Part shown: positions 43,838-53,888 of the stretch, one piece after another
Position numbering within the stretch: position 1 is the first letter of the stretch
Layout: every line of letters starts with the position of its first letter
NCBI RefSeq assembly: GCF_001499965.1
Contig: NZ_LQIT01000056.1
Location: 62,001 to 126,000, forward strand
Direction of reading: 5' to 3'
Source: Mycobacterium sp. GA-2829
Lineage (GTDB): Bacteria; Actinomycetota; Actinomycetes; Mycobacteriales; Mycobacteriaceae
Length of the DNA: 64,000 bases
The notes under the pieces: model-generated
The model's input: only the letters and a program-made list of their open reading frames with translations
Databases searched by the model: none
Told to the model about the DNA's origin: nothing
Position numbers and translations under genes: made by a program

Positions 43838-44914
43838 TTAGTCGACGGTCCAGGTGTCCTTGCCGCGAAGCAGCGATTGCAGCGCCGCCGTGTCGTGCGC
43901 CTTGGCCTCGCGCGCCGACTGCACCTGTTCGCGGGCGGCGTCGTCGTAGGTGGGGCGGTTGACCTGGCGGAAGACGCCCATCACCATGTGGTCGAGGTTC
44001 TGCTCGCTCAACCGCGACAGCGCGAACGCGTACGCCGGATCGTCGATCTGGGCGTTGTGCACCACGATCTCCTCGGCGGGCACGTCGGCGGTCTTGGCGA
44101 TCTCCAGGCCGTACCCCGACTTCACGACGCAGTACTCGCCGTCGGCGCCGAAGGTGATCGGCTCACCGTGCCGGACGTTGATCAACCGCTCCTCGGCGCC
44201 TTCCTTGCGCAGGGCGTCGAAGGAGCCGTCGTTGAAGATCGGGCAGTCCTGCAGGATCTCGACCAGCGCCGCACCGCGGTGCTGGGCCGCGGCGCGCAGC
44301 ACCTCGGACAGCCCCTTGCGGTCGGAGTCCAGGGCGCGGCCCACGAACGTGGCCTCCGAGCCCAGGGCCAGCGAGACGGGGTTGAACGGGTAGTCCAACG
44401 AGCCCATGGGCGTCGACTTGGTGACCTTGCCGACCTCGGAGGTCGGCGAGTACTGCCCCTTGGTCAACCCGTAGATCCGGTTGTTGAACAGCAGGATCGT
44501 GATGTTGATGTTGCGGCGCAGCGCGTGGATCAGGTGGTTGCCACCGATCGACAGGGAATCGCCGTCACCGGTGACCACCCACACCGACAGGTCCGGGCGC
44601 GCGAGCGCCAGGCCGGTCGCGATCGTCGGCGCGCGGCCGTGAATGGAGTGGAACCCGTAGGTCTCCAGGTAGTACGGGAACCGGCTCGAGCAGCCGATGC
44701 CGCTGATGAACGCGATGTTCTCCCGACGCAACCCCAGCTCGGGCAGGAAGTTGCGGATGGTGTTGAGGATGACGTAGTCACCGCAACCCGGGCACCAGCG
44801 GACCTCCTGGTCGCTGGTGAAGTCCTTGCCCTTCTGGGGCTGGTCGGTGGTGGGCACCCCCGCCGTCTTGGACAGCGGCGTCAAGCTCAGGTCGGTTCCA
44901 ACCAAGTCGGTCAT
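43838..44914 (-). CDS. korB: 2-oxoglutarate:ferredoxin oxidoreductase, beta subunit
   Basis: A 358-residue subunit binding thiamine diphosphate and an iron-sulphur cluster. The TPP motif GDGDSLSIGGNH ... NN lies near residues 117-150, and cysteines in WCPGCGDY, GIGCSSR and the later QDCPIF segment ligate the cluster. It catalyses CoA-dependent oxidation of 2-oxoglutarate to succinyl-CoA, with ferredoxin as acceptor. The ATG overlaps the korA stop by four bases. Confidence 0.95.
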   Translation of the reverse strand: MTDLVGTDLSLTPLSKTAGVPTTDQPQKGKDFTSDQEVRWCPGCGDYVILNTIRNFLPELGLRRENIAFISGIGCSSRFPYYLETYGFHSIHGRAPTIATGLALARPDLSVWVVTGDGDSLSIGGNHLIHALRRNINITILLFNNRIYGLTKGQYSPTSEVGKVTKSTPMGSLDYPFNPVSLALGSEATFVGRALDSDRKGLSEVLRAAAQHRGAALVEILQDCPIFNDGSFDALRKEGAEERLINVRHGEPITFGADGEYCVVKSGYGLEIAKTADVPAEEIVVHNAQIDDPAYAFALSRLSEQNLDHMVMGVFRQVNRPTYDDAAREQVQSAREAKAHDTAALQSLLRGKDTWTVD

Positions 44915-46842
44915 TCGTCAGCTCCCAAACCAGCTCCCACGGTGGCCGCAGCCAGCCGCGCGAACGTGGCCTTCTCGTTTTCCTTGTCACCCAGTGTGCC
45001 GTCGATCGCCGCATCGATGATGCCTTCGACCTCGTCCGCCAGGAATGCCATGCCCTCGACCTTGGTCACCGGTTGCACGTCGACCAGGAACTTCGCGCGC
45101 AGCAGCAGTGCCAGCTGCCCCATGTTCATCTCCGGCGCGACGATCTTCGGGTAGCGCGCGAGCACATCCCCGAGGTTGGCCGGGAAGGGGTTGAGGTGCC
45201 GCAGATGCGCGTGGGCGACCTTGATGCCCTTGCGACGGGCCCGGCGGCAGGCCTCACCGATCGGGCCGTACGAGCTGCCCCAGCCGATCAGGAGCAGGTC
45301 GGCGTCCCCGGTCGGATCGTCGACCTCGACGTCGGGCACGTCGATGCCGTCGATCTTGGCCTGGCGCAGCCGCACCATCAGGTCGTGGTTCTTCGGTTCG
45401 TAGCTGATGTTGCCCGAACCGTTCGCCTTCTCCAGACCGCCGATGCGGTGCTCGAGGCCGGCGGTGCCGGGCACGGCGAACTGCCGCGCCAGCGTCTCCG
45501 GGTCGCGCGCGTAGGGCGCGAACTCCTCACCGGACTGCGCGAAGGTGTGCTCGATCGCCTCATAGCCGGCGATGTCGGGGATGCGCCACGGCTCCGAACC
45601 GTTGGCGATCGCACCGTCGGACAGGATGATCACCGGCGTGCGGTAGGTCAGCGCGATCCGCGCGGCGTCGACGGCAATGTCGAAGCAGTCGGACGGCGAC
45701 CGCGGTGCGAGCACCGCCACCGGCGACTCGCCGTTGCGGCCGTAGAGCGCCTGCAGCAGGTCGGCCTGTTCGGTCTTGGTGGGCAGACCGGTGGAGGGTC
45801 CACCACGCTGCACGTCGACGACCACCAGCGGCAGCTCGGTCATCACGCCGAGGCCGATCGCCTCGGCCTTGAGCGCAACACCCGGGCCGGAGGTGCTGGT
45901 GACGCCGAGCGCGCCACCGTAGGACGCCCCGAGGGCCGCACCGATGCCTGCGATCTCGTCCTCGGCCTGGAAGGTCAGCACGTTGAAGTTCTTGTGCTTG
46001 GACAGCTCGTGGAGGATGTCGCTGGCCGGGGTGATCGGGTAGGTACCCAGCACCACCTGGGTGTCGGCGAGCACGCCTGCGGCGACGAGGCCGTACGCCA
46101 GCGCGGTGTTCCCCGAGATCTGCCGGTACTCACCGGACTTGAGCTTCGCCGGGGAGACCTCGTAGGTGGTGGCGAACGCCTCGGTGGTCTCGCCGAAGTT
46201 CCAGCCGGCCTTGAGCGCCAGCACGTTGGCGTCGGCCACATCGGGCTTACGGGAGAACTTCTCGCGGATGAAGGCTTCGCTGTGCTCGAGTTCGCGGCCG
46301 TACATCCAGGACAGCAGGCCGAGCGCGAACATGTTCTTCGCGCGCTGGCCGTCCTTCTTCGACGCACCGATCTCCTCGACGGCGCCGAGGGTCAGCGTGG
46401 TCATCGGGACGGCTTGCACGACGTAGTCGGACAGTTCGTCGGTCTCCAGCGGATTGGCGTCGTAGCCGACCTTGGCCAGATTGCGCTTGGTGAACTCGTC
46501 GGAGTTGGCGATGATCAGACCGCCGCGCGGCAGGTCGGAAACGTTCGCCTTGAGCGCCGCCGGATTCATCGCGACCAGCACGTCGGGCCGGTCGCCCGCG
46601 GTGAGGATGTCGTAGTCGGCGATCTGGATCTGGAACGACGAGACGCCGGGCAGCGTGCCCTGAGGGGCGCGGATCTCGGCCGGGTAGTTCGGCTGGGTGG
46701 CGAGGTCGTTACCGAACAGCGCCGCCTCGGAGGTGAACCGATCACCGGTGAGCTGCATACCGTCGCCCGAATCACCGGCGAACCGGATGACGACTTTCTC
46801 GAGCTTCTGCCGCGGTGCGGCACCGTTGCCGTTCAGGCCCAT
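44911..46842 (-). CDS. korA: 2-oxoglutarate:ferredoxin oxidoreductase, fused gamma-alpha subunit
   Basis: A 643-residue fusion of the gamma domain (residues 1-200, with FAGDSGDGMQLTG and GTLPGVSSF) and the alpha domain that binds CoA and 2-oxoacid. It forms the KorAB complex with the downstream subunit. In mycobacteria KorAB replaces a classical oxoglutarate dehydrogenase under some conditions. ATG at 46842. The order korA-korB-mobA and then rpf matches M. tuberculosis Rv2455c-Rv2450c. Confidence 0.95.
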   Translation of the reverse strand: MGLNGNGAAPRQKLEKVVIRFAGDSGDGMQLTGDRFTSEAALFGNDLATQPNYPAEIRAPQGTLPGVSSFQIQIADYDILTAGDRPDVLVAMNPAALKANVSDLPRGGLIIANSDEFTKRNLAKVGYDANPLETDELSDYVVQAVPMTTLTLGAVEEIGASKKDGQRAKNMFALGLLSWMYGRELEHSEAFIREKFSRKPDVADANVLALKAGWNFGETTEAFATTYEVSPAKLKSGEYRQISGNTALAYGLVAAGVLADTQVVLGTYPITPASDILHELSKHKNFNVLTFQAEDEIAGIGAALGASYGGALGVTSTSGPGVALKAEAIGLGVMTELPLVVVDVQRGGPSTGLPTKTEQADLLQALYGRNGESPVAVLAPRSPSDCFDIAVDAARIALTYRTPVIILSDGAIANGSEPWRIPDIAGYEAIEHTFAQSGEEFAPYARDPETLARQFAVPGTAGLEHRIGGLEKANGSGNISYEPKNHDLMVRLRQAKIDGIDVPDVEVDDPTGDADLLLIGWGSSYGPIGEACRRARRKGIKVAHAHLRHLNPFPANLGDVLARYPKIVAPEMNMGQLALLLRAKFLVDVQPVTKVEGMAFLADEVEGIIDAAIDGTLGDKENEKATFARLAAATVGAGLGADE

Positions 46843-47149
46843 ACCCCTGCCTTTCCCACTGTCAGCAGCGGGTCCACCAGTGCACGGGCGCTACGGCGCG
46901 CCGTCGGCGGACGACCCACATACGTACGAATAGAAGTTGATGTCACTCTTAGTACCGATTATTGCACCTCTCTTAGGTAAGCCGATACCACACGCCGGTC
47001 CATCGTGTCGGGTGGGGTCGCCCGAACGCGCTGCTCAGAGCCGTGAAGCGGCACTTGACGCCGGTTAAGTGTGGTCTTCGTCACTTTTGGAGAACGGCAT
47101 TCTCCTAAGAAACGGTTACCCGTCGGTAGCTCTCCGCTAGCACCAAAAT
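46843..47149. promoter_or_regulatory. korA upstream region
   Basis: A 307-base gap without a gene, comparatively AT-rich near 46930-46980. On the minus strand two CTAAGAG repeats lie about 25 bases apart around 46950-46978, and a separate palindrome GGAGAA-N5-TTCTCC is at 47089-47105. These may be regulatory sites for korA; no specific regulator can be named. Confidence 0.35.
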
Positions 47150-47296
47150 CTACGGATTCCTGCCCCCGCGGCCGGAGCCGTTGCGGCGTTCGTACCAGCG
47201 GAACCGGAGCATGAGGAACTGGCGGTGGGCGCGCCACCCGGCTGAGAGGGGATCACGCCAGGCCGGGGTGCGCGACCAGTCGGAATCAACGTCCAT
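47150..47296 (-). CDS. Small hypothetical protein, 48 residues
   Basis: An ATG at 47296 opens a 48-residue frame rich in Trp and Arg (five Trp and eleven Arg) ending at TAG 47150. The sequence MDVDSDWSRTPAWRDPLS looks protein-like and the third codon positions are GC-rich, but there is no ribosome site. It could be a leaderless small gene. No homology is recognised. Confidence 0.4.
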   Translation of the reverse strand: MDVDSDWSRTPAWRDPLSAGWRAHRQFLMLRFRWYERRNGSGRGGRNP

Positions 47297-47381
47297 GGGT
47301 CAATTGTGCAGATCTACGGCCATCCGGCACGCCGGCGCGGATGTGACGTCGGCATCGAAACGGTGAACAGTCGGTCACCCC

Positions 47382-48461
47382 CTACGTCTTGAAGCGACCG
47401 GCGAACCCGCGCAACGGCAAATCGGCGCTCGTGAGCAGTCCCGGTGGTGCGGCGACGACGGAGGCGATCGCGTTGAGCGCGGGCAGCCCGGTAACGGTCA
47501 TCCCGATCGAGGCGAACGAATCCGGGTCCGACAGGTCGACGCCGGGCTTCGGGAAGATCATGTGCTTGTTGTAGATGCACGGGTCGCCCTTGATCTGGGT
47601 GATGTAGCAGCCCCTGATGTCCCAGTGCGGGTCGGTGTGGGGTGTCATCTGCCACTCGAGGTGGGTCTCCACCCGCGGCACCCCGTCGATCATGCCCTGG
47701 TACTTGATGTAGTTGCCGCCCAGCGAGCCCTTCGGCAGCTGGTACCACCCCAGGTCGACGTCCTTGGTGCAGGCGCCGAGTTCGTAGGAGAACTTCACCT
47801 CGTCGAGTTCGAGGCCGAAACAGTCGGCCATCATCAGCACGCTGTCGGCGAACACGCGGGTGTATTTCTCGAGCTTGCCCGGGATCTCGGGGTCGTCGAC
47901 GGGTTGGCCGTAGCCCACCTCGATCCAGGTGTCTCGGCTGTGGTGGCAGGACACGTCGACCGATTCGATGGTGGTGACGTTCTCGATCTCGGCGACGTCA
48001 GCTGAACACACCACCCCGAGGATCTGGTTGACCCCGGGATTCATCCCGGTGCCGTAGAACGTGGCACCACCCTTCGCGCAGGCCTCGGCCAACAGCTGCG
48101 ACACCGGCTTGCCCGACGGATGCGGGTGGTTGTGGTCGCGGTGCCAGCCGGTGATCCAGTCAGCGGTGGTGACGATGTCGATGCCGGCCTCGAGCACCCG
48201 GACGTAGAGGTCCTCGTCGGGGAACACGCCGTGAAAAGTCAGCACATCCGGTTTCGCGGCGATGATTTCTTCGACCGATCCGGTGGCGATCACCCCGATC
48301 GGGCCGATGCCGGCGATCTCACCGGCGTCACGGCCGACCTTTTCCGTTGTGTAGCAATGCAATCCGACCAACTCGAGATCGGACCGGTGCTGCAGGCGCT
48401 TGATCATCTCGGTGCCGACGTTGCCGGTGGCGACCTGGAAGACCCGGATCGGTGCGCTCAT
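47382..48461 (-). CDS. Dihydrodipicolinate reductase-like NAD(P)-dependent protein
   Basis: A 359-residue protein with an N-terminal Rossmann fold, VFQVATGNVGTEMIKRL near residues 6-22, and a C-terminal domain as in 2,4-diaminopentanoate and related amine dehydrogenases. Mycobacteria carry many such paralogs beside lipid- or steroid-degradation oxygenases. The ATG at 48461 overlaps the Rieske oxygenase stop (ATGA), so both are one transcription unit. Its substrate is unknown; action on the product of the oxygenase is plausible. Confidence 0.75.
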   Translation of the reverse strand: MSAPIRVFQVATGNVGTEMIKRLQHRSDLELVGLHCYTTEKVGRDAGEIAGIGPIGVIATGSVEEIIAAKPDVLTFHGVFPDEDLYVRVLEAGIDIVTTADWITGWHRDHNHPHPSGKPVSQLLAEACAKGGATFYGTGMNPGVNQILGVVCSADVAEIENVTTIESVDVSCHHSRDTWIEVGYGQPVDDPEIPGKLEKYTRVFADSVLMMADCFGLELDEVKFSYELGACTKDVDLGWYQLPKGSLGGNYIKYQGMIDGVPRVETHLEWQMTPHTDPHWDIRGCYITQIKGDPCIYNKHMIFPKPGVDLSDPDSFASIGMTVTGLPALNAIASVVAAPPGLLTSADLPLRGFAGRFKT

Positions 48462-49453
48462 TGGTGAAAGCCCTTCTCGTCGGGATAGAACTGCATGGCC
48501 CACTTGCGGATCGCGGTGAAACCCTCGTATTCGGCGGTGGCCAGGGCGGGCGGGTCCGAGTAGCGCTGGTGCGACCAGATGTGGATGTCCTGGGCGAACT
48601 GGCGGATGACCTCCTCGCCGAAGCCACGCGCCTTCTCCGCCGCCCGGGCGTCATCGCGACCCGGCGTTCGGCCGATGTAGACCATGAAGCGGACGTCGGA
48701 GGTGCGGTCGTCGACCGGCGTGACCGCCGAGATGGTGCGGTTGTCGACCATCCCCCAGCTCTTGGTGACCGCGATGCCGAGCCCGCCGTTGATGGCCTCG
48801 ACCCCGCTGCGCACATCGTCGATCGACTGCCCCTCGTCGCCTTCGAAGGTGATCGTGAAGTCGACGTAGGAGACCGGGGCGGCGAAGTCGTGACGGGTGA
48901 AGACCGGGACGATCGGGGTCTGGTGCACGTACTTGAAATGCGCGAAGTCGACGCCGTTTTCGAGCACATACTGCGGATGCATCTCCAGCGACTGCCGGAA
49001 CAGCCGCTGCTGCGGGTAGTAGTCCGCGGCGCTGCTGCCGTCGTCGAAGGAAGCGAAGACGTCGGGGGCCTCGAAGAACGGCTCCCGGCCCTCGACGTCG
49101 TGCCAGACCCAGATGGCGTCGTTGCGTTCGACGACGGGGTAGGTGCGTATCCGCCTGCCCCGGTTGGGCCGGTCCTGATACGGGATGCAGACGTTGCGGC
49201 CGTCGGCGTTCCACTGCCACCCGTGAAACGGGCACTGGATCACCTCGTCGACCACGTGACCGCCGTAGCCGAGGTGCGCGCCGAGGTGCTCGCAGTAGGC
49301 GTTCATCACGGTGACCCGACCGGACCGGGCCCGCCAGGCGACCATCTCCTCGCCGAAGTACCGCATGGTGCGGACCTCGCCGACGCCGACCTCGTCGGAC
49401 CACGCCACGCAGAACCATCCGGTCGGCTTCATCGACAACGGCGGCTTGGCCAT
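48458..49453 (-). CDS. Rieske-type oxygenase, alpha subunit-like
   Basis: A 331-residue non-heme iron oxygenase similar to KshA-type monooxygenases. The Rieske [2Fe-2S] ligands are Cys54, His56, Cys74 and His77, and the mononuclear iron site is NGVDFAHFKYVH with Asp169, His172 and His177. It would hydroxylate a hydrophobic, perhaps steroid-like or aromatic, substrate, with electrons from an external reductase. The ATG at 49453 is six bases after a probable -10 element, so the transcript may be leaderless. The downstream dehydrogenase-like gene overlaps it. A divergent TetR gene probably regulates it. Confidence 0.88.
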   Translation of the reverse strand: MAKPPLSMKPTGWFCVAWSDEVGVGEVRTMRYFGEEMVAWRARSGRVTVMNAYCEHLGAHLGYGGHVVDEVIQCPFHGWQWNADGRNVCIPYQDRPNRGRRIRTYPVVERNDAIWVWHDVEGREPFFEAPDVFASFDDGSSAADYYPQQRLFRQSLEMHPQYVLENGVDFAHFKYVHQTPIVPVFTRHDFAAPVSYVDFTITFEGDEGQSIDDVRSGVEAINGGLGIAVTKSWGMVDNRTISAVTPVDDRTSDVRFMVYIGRTPGRDDARAAEKARGFGEEVIRQFAQDIHIWSHQRYSDPPALATAEYEGFTAIRKWAMQFYPDEKGFHQ

Positions 49454-49460
49454 TGGACGA

Positions 49461-49484
49461 GAATCACAGAGGGCTCTACGATTC
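49461..49484. promoter_or_regulatory. TetR operator between divergent leaderless promoters
   Basis: Arms GAATCACAGAG (49461-49471) and CTCTACGATTC (49474-49484) are complementary at 9 of 11 positions around a 2-base centre. The dyad covers the -10 element of both divergent genes (TACGAT at 49478-49483 on the plus strand; GATTCT on the minus strand with a TTGACG -35), in a 36-base intergenic region. Binding of the adjacent TetR protein here would block both promoters. Confidence 0.6.
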
Positions 49485-49489
49485 GTCAA

Positions 49490-50131
49490 GTGGCGGAGGT
49501 GACACGGCGCCCCAATCGGCGCGGACAGGCGACCCGCGACGGGATGCTCGACGCCGCGCTGCGCGCGCTGGCCACCGGTGACACCTCCGCCGCGTCGGCC
49601 AACCGCATCGCCAAGGACGCCGGCGCCACCTGGGGTGCGGTGAAGTACCAGTTCGGCGACATCGACGGGCTCTGGGCCGCGGTGCTCAGACGGACCGCGG
49701 AACGACGCGGGCAGCTCGCCCCATCCGCGTTCGCGCGATCACTGATCGGCCGGACCACCCCTGAGGCGCCGCTGCGCGACCGGGTCGCCGCGATCATCGA
49801 CGTCCTGTTCGACGGCCTGTCCGCGCCGGACTCCCGCGCCATCGAGACACTGCGCGCGGCGCTGCCCCGCGACGGCGCGGAACTGGAACGGCTCTACCCG
49901 CAGACCGCGGCCGAACTCCAGTCGTGGGGGCGCAGCTGGATCGAGGCGTGCCAGACCGCGTTCGCCGACGTGGACGTCGACGCCGACCGCGTCCGCGAGG
50001 TCGCGTCGTTCATCCCCGGCGCCATGCGCGGCCTGGTCTCCGAACGCCAACTCGGCTCGTACTACGACCTCGACCTCGCCCGCACGGGGCTGACCAACGC
50101 GATCGTCACCTACCTGCAGCCGACACACTGA
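49490..50131 (+). CDS. TetR-family transcriptional regulator
   Basis: A 213-residue regulator with an N-terminal helix-turn-helix (residues about 35-60, SANRIAKDAGATWGAVKYQFG) and a helical ligand domain. The GTG at 49490 follows TACGAT by six bases, so the mRNA is likely leaderless. It is divergent from the Rieske oxygenase and dehydrogenase-like genes, with a shared operator dyad. Likely a repressor responding to the oxygenase substrate or a CoA derivative of it. Longer upstream frames would overlap the operator and the oxygenase gene. Confidence 0.85.
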   Translation: MAEVTRRPNRRGQATRDGMLDAALRALATGDTSAASANRIAKDAGATWGAVKYQFGDIDGLWAAVLRRTAERRGQLAPSAFARSLIGRTTPEAPLRDRVAAIIDVLFDGLSAPDSRAIETLRAALPRDGAELERLYPQTAAELQSWGRSWIEACQTAFADVDVDADRVREVASFIPGAMRGLVSERQLGSYYDLDLARTGLTNAIVTYLQPTH

Positions 50132-50154
50132 CTGCAGCCTCTTAGGCTGGAGAC

Positions 50155-50979
50155 ATGGGTCGGGTCACTGCGCGGCGACGCGTTCACCATGTCACCGCCG
50201 GAGACAGCGTCGCGCGGCCGGACACGCTAGTCGTCGAGGAACCACTGGAGATTCGCGTCGGCGGTAGCCCGCTGACCGTGACCATGCGCACCCCGGGCTC
50301 CGATGTCGAACTGGCACAAGGGTTTCTGCTCACCGAAGGCGTCATCGGCCACCGCGACGACGTCCTGACCGTGCGCTACTGCCGCGGCGCCGACGTCGAC
50401 GGTGTCAACACCTACAACGTGCTCGACGTCGCGCTGGCGCCGCACGTGCCGCCGCCGTCGACCGACATCCGCCGCAACTTCTACACCACCTCGTCGTGCG
50501 GGGTCTGCGGGAAGGCCTCGCTCGACGCGGTGCAGACGATCAGCAGGTACGCCCCGGGTGACGATCCGTCACAGGTCAGCGCCGAGGCGCTGTCCGCGCT
50601 GCCGGACCGGCTGCGCGCGGCGCAGAAGGTGTTCGCCACCACCGGTGGCCTGCACGGCGCCGCACTGTTCACCGCCGACGGGGAGATGCTGGTCGTCCGC
50701 GAGGACGTCGGCAGGCACAACGCCGTCGACAAGGTCATCGGCTGGGCGCTGGAGGCGGACCGGATTCCCCTGACGGGGACGGTGCTACTCGTCAGCGGCC
50801 GCGCGTCGTTCGAGCTGACGCAGAAGGCCGTGATGGCGGGCATCCCGGTACTCGCCGCCGTGTCCGCGCCGTCGTCATTGGCCGTCGACCTGGCCGGGCA
50901 GTCCGGACTCACGCTGGTCGCGTTCCTGCGCGGCGAGTCGATGAACGTCTACACCCGCCCCGACCGCGTCACCCCCTGA
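50155..50979 (+). CDS. fdhD: Formate dehydrogenase accessory sulfurtransferase FdhD
   Basis: A 274-residue FdhD, which transfers sulphur to the molybdenum cofactor before insertion into formate dehydrogenases. The sulphur-carrying motif CGVC is Cys115-Cys118, after NFYTTSSCGVCG, and the REDVGRHNAVDK motif lies further on near 185. ATG at 50155, 23 bases after the TetR stop. No formate dehydrogenase lies in the window, so its partner is elsewhere, possibly including the molybdoenzyme at 13415-15799. Confidence 0.92.
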   Translation: MGRVTARRRVHHVTAGDSVARPDTLVVEEPLEIRVGGSPLTVTMRTPGSDVELAQGFLLTEGVIGHRDDVLTVRYCRGADVDGVNTYNVLDVALAPHVPPPSTDIRRNFYTTSSCGVCGKASLDAVQTISRYAPGDDPSQVSAEALSALPDRLRAAQKVFATTGGLHGAALFTADGEMLVVREDVGRHNAVDKVIGWALEADRIPLTGTVLLVSGRASFELTQKAVMAGIPVLAAVSAPSSLAVDLAGQSGLTLVAFLRGESMNVYTRPDRVTP

Positions 50980-50980
50980 C

Positions 50981-51039
50981 CCGAGAATGCACTGAGGGTC
51001 GTGAACCTTCGCGGTTCACGACCCTCAGTGCAATCTCGG
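50981..51039. terminator. Long hairpin between fdhD and clpX
   Basis: Arms at 50981-51007 and 51013-51039 form a stem of 27 positions, 26 of them paired, around a 5-base loop. It lies between the convergent stops of fdhD (50979) and clpX (51046), so it can stop both transcripts. The inner part shares CGAGAnTGCnnTGAGGG with the hairpin at 10238-10294. Confidence 0.8.
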
Positions 51040-51045
51040 TGAGTG

Positions 51046-52326
<1,281 letters not shown>

Positions 52327-52603
52327 GGTGGTGAGGTCCTACTTTCCTGTTCGACGTCGGTGGGGTCGGGTTCGTTCCCGACGCTACCCGTTAACTCCCG
52401 CGCGGTGCGACCGTTAGAGACGAATCGCGCTGGTGGTATTCAGCTGTCGCGTCAACATAACGCCTTCCGCGTCCGTCTGCCGCGTGCCACGCGCCGCCGG
52501 GGTGTTGCGTGTCGCGTCCGTGACCGGCGCTGATGGCTCGCGTATGACTGAGGCCCACAATACCGCGCACGGCGTTGTGGGCCTCTGGCCGAAAACTCAG
52601 ACG
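52327..52603. other. clpX upstream region and clpP1P2 terminator
   Basis: No gene is visible in these 277 bases. The portion next to clpP2 contains an inverted repeat, and the portion next to clpX probably holds its promoter. Confidence 0.5.
52550..52585 (-). terminator. Hairpin after clpP2
   Basis: GAGGCCCACAA (52550-52560) and TTGTGGGCCTC (52575-52585) form a perfect 11-base stem with a 14-base loop, 18 bases past the clpP2 stop at 52604. It most likely ends the clpP1-clpP2 transcript and separates it from clpX. Confidence 0.65.
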
Positions 52604-53251
52604 TCAGGACGACTGCGCCGAGAGCTTCCGGTACTCCAGCACGGTATCGATGATCCCGTAATCCTTGGCCTCGTCGGCGGTCAGGATCTTGTCGCGATCG
52701 GTGTCCTTGCGGATGGTCTCCGGATCTTTGCCGGTGTGCCGCGCGAGCGTGCTCTCCATCAGCGAACGCATCCGCTCGATCTCCTTGGCCTGGATCTCCA
52801 GATCGGAGAACTGACCCTGGATCACGCCGGACAGCGCGGGCTGGTGGATGAGGATGCGGGCGTTGGGCAGCGCGAGGCGCTTACCCGGGGTGCCCGCGGC
52901 CAGCAGCACCGCGGCGGCCGAGGCGGCCTGCCCGAGGCACACCGTCTGGATGTCGGCACGCACGTACTGCATGGTGTCGTAGATCGCCATCAGGCTGGTG
53001 AACGAGCCGCCCGGCGAGTTGATGTACATGGTGATGTCGCGGTCGGGATCGAGCGACTCGAGCACCAGCAGCTGGGCCATGATGTCGTTCGCCGACGCGT
53101 CGTCGACCTGCACGCCGAGGAAGATGATGCGTTCCTCGAAGAGCTTGTTGTACGGGTTGGACTCCTTGACGCCGAAGCTCGAGTGTTCGATGAACGACGG
53201 CAGGATGTAGCGCGCCTGCGGCTGGAGGCGGGGATCGGTCGGGTTGTTCAT
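52604..53251 (-). CDS. clpP2: ATP-dependent Clp protease proteolytic subunit 2
   Basis: A 215-residue ClpP. The catalytic serine lies in GQAASAAA, the histidine in LIHQP and the aspartate later in the sequence. With ClpP1 it forms the essential mixed ClpP1P2 tetradecamer. The ATG shares one base with the clpP1 stop (TAATG), coupling their translation. An N-terminal extension up to SFIEHSSFGV is typical of the actinobacterial ClpP2. Confidence 0.97.
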   Translation of the reverse strand: MNNPTDPRLQPQARYILPSFIEHSSFGVKESNPYNKLFEERIIFLGVQVDDASANDIMAQLLVLESLDPDRDITMYINSPGGSFTSLMAIYDTMQYVRADIQTVCLGQAASAAAVLLAAGTPGKRLALPNARILIHQPALSGVIQGQFSDLEIQAKEIERMRSLMESTLARHTGKDPETIRKDTDRDKILTADEAKDYGIIDTVLEYRKLSAQSS

Positions 53252-53847
53252 TAGGGGGCCACTCCGTCGTTGATGCTGGCGCTGGTGATGATGTGGTCGA
53301 CGAATCCGTACTCGAGCGCTTCGGCCGCGGTGAACCAGCGGTCGCGGTCGGAGTCGGCCTCGATGCGCTCGATGGTCTGCCCGGTGAACTCGGCGTTCAG
53401 GCGGAACATCTCCTTCTTGATCGAGGCGAACTGCTCGGCCTGGATCGCGATGTCGGCCGCACCGCCGGTGATCCCGCCGAGCGGCTGGTGCATCAGGATG
53501 CGTGCGTGGGGCAGGGCGTAGCGCTTGCCCTTGGTGCCCGCGGCGAGCAGGAACTCACCCATGGACGCCGCCATCCCCATCGCGTACGTGGCGACGTCGC
53601 AGGGCGCCAGCACCATCGTGTCGTAGATCGCCATGCCGGCGCTGATCGAGCCGCCGGGCGAGTTGATGTAGAGGTGGATGTCCTTGGTGGGGTCCTCGGC
53701 CGACAGCAGCAAGATCTGGGCGCACAGGCGGTTGGCGATGTCGTCGTCCACCTGCGAACCGAGGAAGATGATGCGCTCGGCGAGCAAGCGCTCGTAGACC
53801 GAGTCCTGGAGCGTGAGGCCCGCCGCCCCGCCACGCATAACAGTCAC
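53251..53847 (-). CDS. clpP1: ATP-dependent Clp protease proteolytic subunit 1
   Basis: A 198-residue ClpP with the catalytic serine in GMAASMGEF and the histidine in LMHQPLGG. It resembles M. tuberculosis ClpP1 (200 residues) from LQDSVYERLL onward. GTG at 53847 is used as start, giving MTVMRGG; ATG 53838 is an alternative. Upstream lie a TAGTGT -10 candidate and a ClgR-type site. Confidence 0.95.
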   Translation of the reverse strand: MTVMRGGAAGLTLQDSVYERLLAERIIFLGSQVDDDIANRLCAQILLLSAEDPTKDIHLYINSPGGSISAGMAIYDTMVLAPCDVATYAMGMAASMGEFLLAAGTKGKRYALPHARILMHQPLGGITGGAADIAIQAEQFASIKKEMFRLNAEFTGQTIERIEADSDRDRWFTAAEALEYGFVDHIITSASINDGVAP

Positions 53848-53888
53848 GACTGGATACCTGCTTTCTTGTACGTCTTGGGTCGCTACCG

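Noticed and set aside
46973..46991. TTAGGTAAGCCGATACC-type sequence resembling an IdeR iron box upstream of korA
   Set aside because: Only about 12 of 19 positions fit the IdeR consensus, which is too few for a call; not listed as a regulatory site.
52528..52538. Second ClgR-like site CGCTGATGGCT upstream of clpX
   Set aside because: The last core base does not fit and the site lies nearer the clpP2 end than the clpX start, so the match may be chance.
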